A stretch of 43,013 bases of DNA from a virus. Below, piece by piece: positions 28,358 to 36,108 of this stretch (positions are counted from its first letter, which is position 1; each line of letters starts with the position of its first letter). The stretch is taken from positions 1 through 43,013 of the IMG/VR virus record IMGVR_UViG_3300021952_000009, one strand, 5' to 3'. Under the pieces are notes generated by a model, which had not been told where the DNA came from, made no database searches, and was given only the letters and a program-made list of their open reading frames with translations. Made by a program: the position numbers and the translations under genes.

Positions 28358-30024
28358 TCAACGTTCCCCTTTAGATTGATTGGCCGCTTTGTCTTTTCCT
28401 TCCGCATTTCCTCAAGGGCTTCCAACTGCTTTTCCATCACAGCGATCATCTTTTCGTCGCGATCCTCTTTCGGCCTTCTACGCTCCAGGCTTAAGTCCTG
28501 TGATAGTTTTCGTCCCTCTTTCTGGATTTGTTCGAGGGATTTTTCTCCGCCATTTCCCGCCTGTCCCATCTCATTGGACTGCGATCCCTCTAACGACTTT
28601 GCGACCTTCCCGAATCGCTGGGCAGTCTGAGCGTTATTTCTTGAGTAGTACGCACCCTCAAGGGCTCTGGCGGTGTTGGTTGCTGCCTCTTCCGGCGACT
28701 GCCCCATCATTTCTCGTGACCACTTTGCCCATCCCGCTTCCTGACGGTGCATCCAACCAATCCCCTCGGCGCTCATGTTCTCCTCGAATCCCTGGCGAAC
28801 AACACCCCCTTTCGCGCCTGCCGTATCCTTGATCCTGGCCCGTTCTGCTGAGTTCACCAGGGACTGATTCTGATCGGCAATCTTGAGATTGGGATCTTCT
28901 CGCATCTCTTTCGCGCGTCGCTGGAATTCCTCCGATGATTTTTCGAGCGATGGCAGTGTCGCCATTGTTTCTGCCATGATCTTTGCTTCAGCGCTTCCTG
29001 CCGTCAGCATGGCCTTAATCGCTGGCGCCATGCGTCGCTCACCTGAGTAGCCGTCTGCGTCCTCAATTTTCATCACCCTCCCGTCTGGTGATGTGAACTC
29101 GGTTTGCAGACCCTTCAGCTTCTTTCCCTTGTACTCCTTGCCTTCAAGGAATGCGTCTCTCAATGCTGGATCTGCCTGCATCGCCTCAATACGTTCACGA
29201 GTTGTTTTGAACTCCGGCAGCGCCTCTGCCATCTGCATTTCTAAGCTAATCTGAGCGGTATTTGTTCTCTTTCCCGTCGTGTCTCCGGAACCGTGCGTCA
29301 GAGCGTTGCTGATGGCTACTCCGTATTCCAACGGAGTGTTATTGATCTTGTTTCCACCAAGCACCGCCGGAATCACGTTTTTGTTAAATGCGGCAGGATC
29401 GGCGACTCTTGATTGAGCCTGTGCGGCGAGTGAAAACCCGATCGCCTGTTCTGGCGTCGTGCCTGGTATTTGCTTCGTGATGTCGAGAGATGTTTCGCCC
29501 AGTTGCACCATCGACTCTTTATCGTGCCTGGCAATTTGTGCCGCTGCGACAAACGTCTTTTCCACGTCCTGTGTCGTCTGTGTCGGCCCCTTTGCCGCCT
29601 GCATCCTGTTCAGCATCTCCGGAACGATCTGCATTGGGACATTGTTGTCCGTGGACAATCGCTGAATCTGCTCTCTGACCTGTGGCAATGGTGCGTCCGT
29701 CGCCAACGCCAGCTTCGTCAGCGTCTGCGCGAATGACAGATTCGCATCCTTCGCTTTTTCCTGACGCCGAACGAAGTCGTCCCATTCCTGGCTTGCCAGT
29801 TGAATACCCTTGACGACCAAATCAACTGCGCTCGCTACCCCGGTTACCCTTTGAGCAAACGCAGTTGCCCCCTGGGTCATTCTTCCGAAACCTCCATCAC
29901 CTTCCTCGGACGTCTTTTTGACTCGCTTGATTTTGTTTTCCAATGAGTCGTACTGACGCTCCAGCTTGGCGATTGCCGCTAAAGCGTCGTTCGTATTCCC
30001 GGTAATGGTTAGGGCGGCTGGCAT
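28354..30024 (-). CDS. Tail tape-measure protein candidate
   Basis: This is a 556-residue, strongly helical protein. The N terminus ALAAIAKLERQYDSLENKIK is coiled coil, followed by AVDLVVKGIQLASQEWDDFV and long helical stretches (PQVREQIQRLSTDNNVPMQI). The C terminus is charged (EKQLEALEEMRKEKTKRPIN). Long coiled-coil proteins between tail tube and tip genes set tail length. About 556 residues would mean a short siphovirus tail (roughly 80 nm by the 0.15 nm per residue rule). No clear transmembrane helix or lytic domain is seen. Confidence 0.65.
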   Translation of the reverse strand: MPAALTITGNTNDALAAIAKLERQYDSLENKIKRVKKTSEEGDGGFGRMTQGATAFAQRVTGVASAVDLVVKGIQLASQEWDDFVRRQEKAKDANLSFAQTLTKLALATDAPLPQVREQIQRLSTDNNVPMQIVPEMLNRMQAAKGPTQTTQDVEKTFVAAAQIARHDKESMVQLGETSLDITKQIPGTTPEQAIGFSLAAQAQSRVADPAAFNKNVIPAVLGGNKINNTPLEYGVAISNALTHGSGDTTGKRTNTAQISLEMQMAEALPEFKTTRERIEAMQADPALRDAFLEGKEYKGKKLKGLQTEFTSPDGRVMKIEDADGYSGERRMAPAIKAMLTAGSAEAKIMAETMATLPSLEKSSEEFQRRAKEMREDPNLKIADQNQSLVNSAERARIKDTAGAKGGVVRQGFEENMSAEGIGWMHRQEAGWAKWSREMMGQSPEEAATNTARALEGAYYSRNNAQTAQRFGKVAKSLEGSQSNEMGQAGNGGEKSLEQIQKEGRKLSQDLSLERRRPKEDRDEKMIAVMEKQLEALEEMRKEKTKRPINLKGNVE

Positions 30025-30037
30025 GATTCCGAAAGCT

Positions 30038-30066
30038 TTCTTGGTTCTTGGTGCTTTGTTCTTAGT
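30038..30066. repeat. Heptamer tandem repeat
   Basis: TTCTTGG, TTCTTGG, TGCTTTG and TTCTTAG units lie between the gene ending at 30062 and the tape-measure start. Confidence 0.85.
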
Positions 30067-30376
30067 TACCTGCCTGGATCGTTGTTTGTGGCGATGCTGC
30101 AGGCGGGTCTGTTGCTGTGGCCTCCTTTTTCAGGCGTTCGATTTCGGCTGTTGTGATCGGTCCGAATTCGAATTGCTTGAAGTTGGCCGCGTAGCTGTGG
30201 CCTTGCTGGCAGTGCAGGTCCCCACCTGCATCTTCGACGATGATCGGCGATTTGCAGATTTCGCAGGCCTTCATCGAGCTGACATCGCCGCCCCCGACGA
30301 TTGGATCCACCAACGCCGTGTCCGGCGATGGTCGATCGCCACTCGGCACTTCTGACGATGCTTGTTTTTTCGCCAT
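30062..30376 (-). CDS. Small zinc-ribbon-like protein with family-2 repeat peptide
   Basis: This protein has 104 residues from the ATG at 30376, set by GGGGGAG. Residues 16-31 (SPDTALVDPIVGGGDV) come from the GACGATTGGATCC repeat. The C-terminal part has CEIC (C38 and C41) and HCQQGH (C56 and H60), a C2-CH zinc ribbon. The tail is Thr/Pro/Ala rich. It sits in the tail block but is flanked by heptamer blocks on both sides, which suggests an inserted gene. Function unknown. Confidence 0.6.
   Translation of the reverse strand: MAKKQASSEVPSGDRPSPDTALVDPIVGGGDVSSMKACEICKSPIIVEDAGGDLHCQQGHSYAANFKQFEFGPITTAEIERLKKEATATDPPAASPQTTIQAGN
30296..30315. repeat. Dispersed repeat family 2, copy C
   Basis: GACGATTGGATCCACCAACG differs from copies A and B by one base. 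It is translated in frame on the minus strand as LVDPIVG, as in copy A. Confidence 0.8.
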
Positions 30377-30385
30377 GTCTCCCCC

Positions 30386-30447
30386 CAACCAATAACCAAG
30401 AACTATGAACCAAGAACTATGAACCAAGAACTATGAACCAAGAACTG
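30386..30447. repeat. Heptamer tandem repeat, 14-bp higher order
   Basis: CCAAGAA and CTATGAA alternate (three perfect 14-bp pairs). The array fills the junction between two genes of the tail block. Confidence 0.9.
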
Positions 30448-30450
30448 CTT

Positions 30451-30762
30451 TTAGGACCCTATCCAGCTACCCGCCTGGCCGCTGGCTGATCCGATCACGT
30501 AGATTTGTGTCGGATCGCTGGCCTCGATAAACACTTCCTCGTTTGCATTCAGCGCAAACCCGTCTGTCGTCGCCGCTGCAACTCCCGCTGTCACTGTCGA
30601 TTTTCCAACATAGACTGTCCCGGTGTTACCTGATGCCGCTTTGACAGTGACACCACGGCGACAGAATGCAGGCAGTGCCGTTAATGCGGCCTTGGTACCA
30701 CCCACCGAAAACGACCCGTGAAAAAAGTCCGTGCTGCTGATCTCAGCCGCTGGATGACTCAT
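30451..30762 (-). CDS. Small structural protein candidate
   Basis: This is a 103-residue protein with ATG at 30762. It is beta-rich and Ala/Thr/Gly-rich: ISSTDFFHGSFSVGGTKAAL, then GVTVKAASGNTGTVYVGKST and NANEEVFIEASDPTQIYVIG. This pattern (VTVKA...GTVYVG...VTAG...LNANEEVFIEA) resembles small phage coat-decorating or fibre-associated modules. It overlaps no gene and lies between the Gly-rich fibre-like protein and a repeat block. Function inferred only from composition. Confidence 0.6.
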   Translation of the reverse strand: MSHPAAEISSTDFFHGSFSVGGTKAALTALPAFCRRGVTVKAASGNTGTVYVGKSTVTAGVAAATTDGFALNANEEVFIEASDPTQIYVIGSASGQAGSWIGS

Positions 30763-30774
30763 TTTATGCGCCTT

Positions 30775-31458
30775 TCATCGTCGCCTTTTGCGACGTTTTG
30801 ATACTGGGTTTCGAATCGCAGTTCTTGCGGTGTAGGTGATCACGACTTTGCCAGCCTTACCTGCACCCGACGTGGCTGATGGTCCGCCACCGCCGCCGCC
30901 ACACCCATCTCCCGTCGCGTCGGTGCCATTCGCTCCCGCACCGGTTCCGCCATTCCCGGCGCCTGTCGCTCCCGTCGCAGCAGTACCTGATGTGCCTGGT
31001 CCGGACGCAGTCCCTGGATTTGCTCCACCGCCGCCGCGAGATCCCGGAACTGATCCATTTACCCCGTTTGCCCCATCGTTTTTCACATCGCCAATCGAGT
31101 TTGCTGCTAGCCCACCGGTGCCTCCGATTGTGGATCCCGTGCCCGCCGCGCCAGCTGAATCGGCTAAACACCCTTGTGACGTGTTTGTTGGCTGCGAGCC
31201 GGTTTTGCTAACCCATACTGGCGTGGATGCATTACCTGGCGTCCCAACGTTCCCCCAGTTGAATGTCAGAAATCCCCCTGGAGTAACGGGCAGCGCCGTC
31301 ACCGACGAAAACGCACCGCTGCCGCCACCACCCTGACCAGCCGAGTTCACGCCCCCCGCACATCCATTACCCGTGGTATCAAGCTGTACAACGGTCACTC
31401 CGGCGGGAATTGTCCAGCTATTACCGTCTGCGGGTCGTAGTGTTACTGTTGTTGGCAT
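30775..31458 (-). CDS. Glycine-rich fibre-like protein
   Basis: This is a 227-residue protein. It begins with a strand motif WTIPAGVTVVQLDTTGNGCA typical of the glycine-rich tail-fibre domain, continues with Gly/Ser/Ala-rich loops (GGGGSGAF and CGGGGGGPSATSGAGKAG) and ends KVVITYTA followed by a basic tail (KRRKRRR). Such domains form beta sandwiches in host-recognition fibres. The ATG at 31458 overlaps the upstream gene by 16 bp. It probably acts at the virion surface. Confidence 0.65.
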   Translation of the reverse strand: MPTTVTLRPADGNSWTIPAGVTVVQLDTTGNGCAGGVNSAGQGGGGSGAFSSVTALPVTPGGFLTFNWGNVGTPGNASTPVWVSKTGSQPTNTSQGCLADSAGAAGTGSTIGGTGGLAANSIGDVKNDGANGVNGSVPGSRGGGGANPGTASGPGTSGTAATGATGAGNGGTGAGANGTDATGDGCGGGGGGPSATSGAGKAGKVVITYTARTAIRNPVSKRRKRRR

Positions 31459-31931
31459 TCCGTCTCTCGATTACTCGGAAACTCACGATCGATGATTTCC
31501 ATGATCTCTTCCACCGCTTCCTTCGCGATTCGGAGATTTCCTTCTTCAGTCTCCCTGCTGTGATTCAACTCTTCTCGCCGTGCGTCGAATTTCTCGCGAG
31601 TTTCCACCGGCATCAGGTCTGGAATGTAGTCAGTGACGCGGAACTTGATCATCTGTCTCCGGTGATCATCCATGATCGACAGCTTCAACATTTCCAGGCA
31701 CTGTTTCCTGAGTTCCAAAACGATCAGTGACTGCTGCGTCCAAAGATCCCTGGCCGCTTCGAAATTTGTGATTGCCGTTTGTTCGTCGATCGACGATACA
31801 GAGGCCTCACTCGTTGCTTCTGGCGATGCTGCAGCATCGTTCGCGTTGTCGATGTCGGCCGCCACCGTTGACTCTGGCGATGTCTCCGACGGTTGGACTT
31901 CCTCCGTTGTTTTCTTTTCTTTCCTTGCCAC
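31443..31931 (-). CDS. Coiled-coil protein, tail-assembly chaperone candidate
   Basis: This is a 162-residue protein with GTG at 31931 (AGGGG six to seven bases upstream). The N-terminal 50 residues are an acidic, Ser/Thr/Ala-rich linker (AADIDNANDAAASPEATSEA). The rest is helical (LELRKQCLEMLKLSIMDDHR and EGNLRIAKEAVEEIMEIIDR). It lies between tail tube and tape-measure genes, where tail chaperones are found; there is no slippery-frameshift partner that I can see. Its linker resembles residues about 100-125 of the ParB-like protein. Confidence 0.5.
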   Translation of the reverse strand: MARKEKKTTEEVQPSETSPESTVAADIDNANDAAASPEATSEASVSSIDEQTAITNFEAARDLWTQQSLIVLELRKQCLEMLKLSIMDDHRRQMIKFRVTDYIPDLMPVETREKFDARREELNHSRETEEGNLRIAKEAVEEIMEIIDREFPSNRETECQQQ

Positions 31932-32013
31932 GTTTAACCCCTCGCTGCGAGTGTGAACATTTCCCCTAAACTCCGGCCTGCGACGTCACGGCCTTTTATC
32001 CAACACAGCGTCA

Positions 32014-32781
32014 TCAGGCTGGCGGCTGTGTATTTTTTTTTTCGATCTCACCAACCAGTTCCGTAACTGTCCGCCAATCGATCGCGGCCTGCAGGATCTG
32101 ATACCAGTTGGCGACCTGCCCTGAAGCGTCGTCAACGATTTCGAATAGCCCGAGTGCGTTGACCTCGTACGGCCCAACTCGATAGTTGAGTGACAAGACC
32201 TCCGCCGCCTTGTCCCATAATTCTCCGAGTGGCAGATCCTCGTTGTCCCAGATGCGTTTGGCGAGGTTCACCCATCGCTGATATTGCGGCTTGACGGTCA
32301 TCACTCGGACGCCCGAGTCATTCAGCCCAACGGACATCGGCAGCGTTACCTTGGCCCCCGGTGAATGATTCCTGATGATGGGTGCCGTCCATTCGCAATC
32401 GTCGTTCAGCGTTACCTGCTCACCTGTGAACCAAAGCATTCTTCTCAGGCTTCGCTCGGTCGGTGGATTGTCCGTGTACCAACCGAGCCACGCCACAGGC
32501 CCCGCATCCGTGATCTTGATCCACGTCTGCAGCCCTGGACGGTAATCGACCGCGAATGATTCGTCGGTGATCATCCCGCCCGGCAACACCGCGAAGATCG
32601 TCCCGGTCTGACCTCCTGGCCCGTCCTGATGCAATGGATTGCAAATCACTTCGTCCGTCTGCCACGTCTTGTCAGATCGCACCAGATCCCATAACGCCGT
32701 TCGTGCAAACGTCGCTGCGACCTCAGCACGTGGTAATGCTGGACGTGGCAAGCCCGGAATGAAGTACAAAAACTGCGACAT
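32014..32781 (-). CDS. Hypothetical tail-region protein
   Basis: This is a 255-residue protein. Sequence features: MSQFLYFIPGLPRPALPRAE, then VICNPLHQDGPGGQTGTIFA and a Trp-rich middle (PVAWLGWYTDNPPTERSLRR). No membrane segment or catalytic motif. It is directly downstream of the tail-tube candidate and upstream of the coiled-coil protein, so a tail-assembly or tail-completion role is likely by order only. Confidence 0.6.
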   Translation of the reverse strand: MSQFLYFIPGLPRPALPRAEVAATFARTALWDLVRSDKTWQTDEVICNPLHQDGPGGQTGTIFAVLPGGMITDESFAVDYRPGLQTWIKITDAGPVAWLGWYTDNPPTERSLRRMLWFTGEQVTLNDDCEWTAPIIRNHSPGAKVTLPMSVGLNDSGVRVMTVKPQYQRWVNLAKRIWDNEDLPLGELWDKAAEVLSLNYRVGPYEVNALGLFEIVDDASGQVANWYQILQAAIDWRTVTELVGEIEKKNTQPPA

Positions 32782-32792
32782 GGTTCACCATA

Positions 32793-33734
32793 TTACGGAG
32801 CGACGATAATTGCCTGATTGACGGACTGAGTGAACGGAGCGTGCGTGTCGTCTGGAGCCAGGCAGAGAATGCTGATCGTGTCCGAGTACAACGCCTGCCC
32901 GTCTGCACTGCTGCTCTCTGGAGCCGCCACCCCCTTAGTGCAATTGATCTTGGTGTGCACTGTCGACGAATTTGATTGAAAGCTCGTGGAATCGGCGTTA
33001 GCCCAGGCCTTGGCGTAGATCGTCAAATCTGTGACGGCTGTTCCCCCAAGGAGGATCGTCGACCAGTTCACCGGGTTTTTCGTCTTGATGGTGACCATCG
33101 TTTCGCGGATCGTTAATTCTCCGTAGACGTCGTACACGGAGTCTGAGTCATTCGTCCCCGTGTACTGGCATCCGCTGGCGATCGTTACCGACTCGACACC
33201 GTCAATCAATGTTGCGTTGACATAGACCGGACCTGCCGCGAAATAGTTTGCAGCCGTGATTGCACCGGCAGGCAATGACACAGACCCATTCGCGACGATC
33301 GGCAGAGCAGACCCGTTGTAGGTCGGCCTGAGACTTACGTCAGCCGTCGCTCGTGCGAGTGCTGGCAACATCACCTGAGACCAGCAGGTCAATGCTTGAG
33401 CGACATCATGCCGCTTGTGAACCGTACCTGACCTGGCAAGAGGTGCCGCCCCTGTGGTTTTCTTCTGGTACAGCTTTGCACTGAGGCCTGCACCCCACGC
33501 TGCCAATAGCCCCAGCACCACGTCAATCTGTGGCGTCGTGAATGTGATTTCTGGCTGAATTCGTTCGATCGCCCCGAACAGTGGCGCTGGGTGCCCGGCT
33601 GGAGCTTCGGTAAAGAACTGAGCCCCGCCCTTGATCATCGCATTCTTGATTGCTGAAAAGGTCGCAACCGGCGTGCCCGGTGTCGCGACAGTCGCCAGTG
33701 TAATCACGTCCAGCTTTAACGGCGTCGAGATCAT
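32793..33734 (-). CDS. Major tail (tube) protein candidate
   Basis: This is a 313-residue protein. The ATG at 33734 overlaps the upstream stop (TGATG) and follows GAGAGG. It is beta-rich with many Thr/Ser/Val (LDVITLATVATPGTPVATFS and GELTIRETMVTIKTKNPVNW), as in tail-tube subunits with extra surface domains. It follows the connector and tail-terminator candidates in the canonical head-to-tail order. No sequence family recognised; call made from order, size and composition. Confidence 0.6.
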   Translation of the reverse strand: MISTPLKLDVITLATVATPGTPVATFSAIKNAMIKGGAQFFTEAPAGHPAPLFGAIERIQPEITFTTPQIDVVLGLLAAWGAGLSAKLYQKKTTGAAPLARSGTVHKRHDVAQALTCWSQVMLPALARATADVSLRPTYNGSALPIVANGSVSLPAGAITAANYFAAGPVYVNATLIDGVESVTIASGCQYTGTNDSDSVYDVYGELTIRETMVTIKTKNPVNWSTILLGGTAVTDLTIYAKAWANADSTSFQSNSSTVHTKINCTKGVAAPESSSADGQALYSDTISILCLAPDDTHAPFTQSVNQAIIVAP

Positions 33735-34252
33735 CAGATTCCTCTCAATTTCAATTGGGCTCGCATCTCCATGCCTGATGCGAAAACTTGTGACATTTCC
33801 TGACAGTCCGCGTTATTGACCGCAGTGGCTTCTGCTGGCTTGTCCGGTTGTCGCGTGACCATTTTCAGCCGCCCGGTCTGTTCATCAATGAATGTCCCGA
33901 CGAACGGCTTATCGAAGTAGGTTGGCGTCACCATTCGAACGACACACTGATGGCTCGTCGCTGTGATCGATGGGAAAGCCATCATCCAGCGGAGCGACTT
34001 TCCTTTCAGCGTGTTCTTGACGTAACGCCCTGGCCCGACCCCCTCATCCTTCTTGATTTCCTGCATGTAGAGCGTGTTGCGAGGCATGTTGCCATACCGC
34101 GACTCGTTTCCCGGAGTGAAGTGGCTTTGCAGCTTGTTCCGATGCCACCATTCCCCGGTGTCCCGCAAACTGGCCCGCTGCATTGCTGGCATCGCCCGGC
34201 CAAGTCCCCTGACGTTTGACTGAACCACAGCATCAAGCACTACCAGAGGCAT
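33734..34252 (-). CDS. Head-tail joining or tail-completion protein candidate (HK97 gp10-like position)
   Basis: This is a 172-residue protein from the ATG at 34252, which overlaps the upstream stop (TGATG). The sequence has an N-terminal helix (VRGLGRAMPAMQRASLRDTG) and the stretch WHRNKLQSHFTPGNESRYGN, then PTYFDKPFVGTFIDEQTGRL. The RDTGEWWHRNKLQSHFTP region recalls tail-completion proteins of Mu/HK97-like phages (helix plus FxxxG...Y), but the match is loose. It lies between the terminator-like and tail-tube genes. Confidence 0.5.
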   Translation of the reverse strand: MPLVVLDAVVQSNVRGLGRAMPAMQRASLRDTGEWWHRNKLQSHFTPGNESRYGNMPRNTLYMQEIKKDEGVGPGRYVKNTLKGKSLRWMMAFPSITATSHQCVVRMVTPTYFDKPFVGTFIDEQTGRLKMVTRQPDKPAEATAVNNADCQEMSQVFASGMEMRAQLKLRGI

Positions 34253-34815
34253 CACGCACCCCCAATCACGGCATCGCCATAACTGACCAGCATGTGACGA
34301 TAGAAAAAGTCTCCCGTTGATTCCCGCGTCTTTCTGGGGGAATGACCATGCATCGGGACGATTACAGAACTGATCGCCAGATGCCCCTCACCCTCGATGA
34401 CTGGCTCTTGATCGTCCGCACCTGACAACAGCAATATTTCCTGCGTCCAAGTCTCCAGTACGTCAACAGCCTCCAACCTCCTGTCGTTCCACGTCGTCAT
34501 TGCTGGGTTGACGGGCGTCCTGAGATACAAATGCAACTCCGCATGGTCCCTCAAGTCGACCTGCGACCCATCAGACACGGCCCTGGCCCCGCTGGCATTG
34601 ATCCAGATCGACGCGAAACACTTGTCGTCTGTGATTTCTGCAATTCCTTCTACTTCGGCGAGTTCCTTGTCCGGGACACCTTCAAACAACACCCGGTCAC
34701 ATGCTGCGGAGTAATCCCCGCCGATTTTCTGCTGAAACGCCGCCGATAAGGCTACCATCCGATGCAGCTTCAGCATCGCTTTGGCAAGTCCCGTTGTCGG
34801 CGTGTATGCGGTCAT
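34252..34815 (-). CDS. Tail terminator candidate
   Basis: This is a 187-residue protein with ATG at 34815, overlapping the upstream stop (ATGA). The core LRDHAELHLYLRTPVNPAMT, then RRLEAVDVLETWTQEILLL, and EGEGHLAISSVIVPMHGH shows the strand-helix pattern usual for tail-terminator or minor tail proteins (gpU-like). It is in the standard place between head-tail adaptor and completion proteins. Family not proven. Confidence 0.5.
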   Translation of the reverse strand: MTAYTPTTGLAKAMLKLHRMVALSAAFQQKIGGDYSAACDRVLFEGVPDKELAEVEGIAEITDDKCFASIWINASGARAVSDGSQVDLRDHAELHLYLRTPVNPAMTTWNDRRLEAVDVLETWTQEILLLSGADDQEPVIEGEGHLAISSVIVPMHGHSPRKTRESTGDFFYRHMLVSYGDAVIGGA

Positions 34816-35168
34816 AGATTTACCGGTTTGATGCCTGATGTCTGAATTTCTTCGCGAACAAATTGCAGCCTGAGCACTCCGCCATCGTCACCGAATTGTC
34901 GGTCGAAGTCCCATCTCTTCGTCTCCCAGACAACGTAGTCACCGGTTCTGGGTGATTTTGACAGCGATGATTTCAGGCAGGACACGGACAATATGCGGAA
35001 TTGCGTTGCGTGGCTTTGCCCATCTCTCTGGTCGCTCGCCTTCTCGTTGACTACTGCATCAATGTTTCTGGCATCCAGTCCCAACGGGTGGTACTCGATC
35101 TGGTCACCCATTTCGAATAGGACATCGCTCTCGAATGCCCTTGAAAAGTCATCCGTGAAACGACTCAT
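34812..35168 (-). CDS. Head-tail adaptor candidate
   Basis: This is a 118-residue protein with ATG at 35168 and GAGGG upstream. It begins with a helix (SRFTDDFSRAFESDVLFEMG) and continues as a beta barrel-like region (IEYHPLGLDARNIDAVVNEK, then GDYVVWETKRWDFDRQFGDD). This helix-plus-barrel layout is typical of lambda gpFII-like adaptors. Position after cement protein and before tail terminator supports it. Confidence 0.55.
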   Translation of the reverse strand: MSRFTDDFSRAFESDVLFEMGDQIEYHPLGLDARNIDAVVNEKASDQRDGQSHATQFRILSVSCLKSSLSKSPRTGDYVVWETKRWDFDRQFGDDGGVLRLQFVREEIQTSGIKPVNL

Positions 35169-35185
35169 CTTGCGACCCTCTAAAA

Positions 35186-35232
35186 TGTGACCGAGTGACC
35201 GAGTGAACCGCTACAGGGGTCACCCGGTCACA
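35186..35232 (-). terminator. 15-bp near-perfect inverted repeat between cement and adaptor genes
   Basis: TGTGACCGAGTGACC (35186-35200) pairs with GGTCACCCGGTCACA (35218-35232) with one mismatch, around a 17-nt loop. No T-run follows on either strand, so it may be a processing or stability hairpin rather than a classical terminator. It sits between the gene ending at 35246 and the gene starting at 35168. Confidence 0.6.
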
Positions 35233-35245
35233 TGTCACCTGGCAA

Positions 35246-36010
35246 TTACGCAAGCGGAGTCAGCTTCAGGTAGACTTTCATCTTTCCTGCTTTGCTGGTC
35301 CCTGTCGTTTCCTGAGTCACCGTCCCCGTGATGGACTTGCCAGCGGCCACTGTTTTGATTGCGTCTCCAGTGGCTCCTCCCAACAATTTGCTGGTCCCGA
35401 TGATGACATCTCCAACGGCGTCCGCGCTTGCGTCGGACGGCGTCAACGTGGCAATCGTGTTGCCGTCGCCATCACGGACAGTGACGATCCCCTGATCCTG
35501 CGTCGAACCGGCGAATACCTCTGTCACGACACCATAGACAAGCTCTACAACGAACCCGTTCGAGTTCTGGTTTGCCGGAACTAGAACGTGGGTTGCCGAG
35601 TCTACCGTCGTTTCACAATCGAACTCGTACACGATTGGCCTTAATGCCACTCGCTTGTTCAGGATCGTCCTGACAAACAAATCGCCCGACGCCTTGTCTG
35701 CGTCCGCCACTCCCAAATAAAAGTCGCTGGTGTCAAGCGTCGTGCTGGCTGGCACTGCCTTTGCCGCTGACGCATCCCACCAGACTTCATCGCCGCGACT
35801 GAACGTCGTTGCCGACGCGCTGGTGACGTCAAACACACCCTCCGTATCGACCGACATTTTGTCGCCTGAGACTGCCGTTTCCAGCCCACACTTGACCGCT
35901 GCCCGGCCATCGTCCAAGACAACTGGATCGCCACCGTATACCGTTGTCGACGCCGTTACCTGCAACGTATCGTCGCAAGCCCGGCGAATGCATTTCGCTG
36001 CCGTAGACAT
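35246..36010 (-). CDS. Capsid decoration/cement protein (DUF2190-like)
   Basis: This is a 254-residue protein with ATG at 36010 and AAGGGG upstream. The first 120 residues (TASTTVYGGDPVVLDDGRAA, then DVTSASATTFSRGDEVWWDA and FYLGVADADKASGDLFVRTI) fit the DUF2190-type beta-rich capsid cement proteins. A second beta-rich domain follows (EVFAGSTQDQGIVTVRDGDG). The gene is isolated between two hairpins (36072-36093 and 35186-35232), so it may have its own mRNA and expression level, as expected for an abundant virion protein. Confidence 0.75.
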   Translation of the reverse strand: MSTAAKCIRRACDDTLQVTASTTVYGGDPVVLDDGRAAVKCGLETAVSGDKMSVDTEGVFDVTSASATTFSRGDEVWWDASAAKAVPASTTLDTSDFYLGVADADKASGDLFVRTILNKRVALRPIVYEFDCETTVDSATHVLVPANQNSNGFVVELVYGVVTEVFAGSTQDQGIVTVRDGDGNTIATLTPSDASADAVGDVIIGTSKLLGGATGDAIKTVAAGKSITGTVTQETTGTSKAGKMKVYLKLTPLA

Positions 36011-36071
36011 GAATCGCCCCTTAAGGAGATTGAGTTGCTTTGAAGAAACTTATCTTATTGAACAGAAGAAA

Positions 36072-36093
36072 CACCGGCTCCCGCGAGCCGGTG
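36072..36093 (-). terminator. Terminator after the capsid gene
   Basis: CACCGGCTC (36072-36080) and GAGCCGGTG (36085-36093) form a perfect 9-bp stem with a CCGC/GCGG loop. On the minus strand it is followed by TTTCTTCTGTTC. It lies 16 bp after the capsid stop codon and ends or attenuates the terminase-capsid transcript. Confidence 0.8.
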
Positions 36094-36108
36094 CCACATC
36101 ACCTACGA

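Noticed and set aside
5426-30447. Heptamer arrays considered as CRISPR
   Set aside because: Units are contiguous or near-contiguous 7-mers without unique spacers, and there are no cas genes.
30836-31336. Plus-strand open frame of 166 residues, Pro-rich, opposite the Gly-rich fibre gene
   Set aside because: It is the antisense shadow of Gly codons (GGN read as NCC). The minus-strand frame has a start, a domain pattern and operon context.
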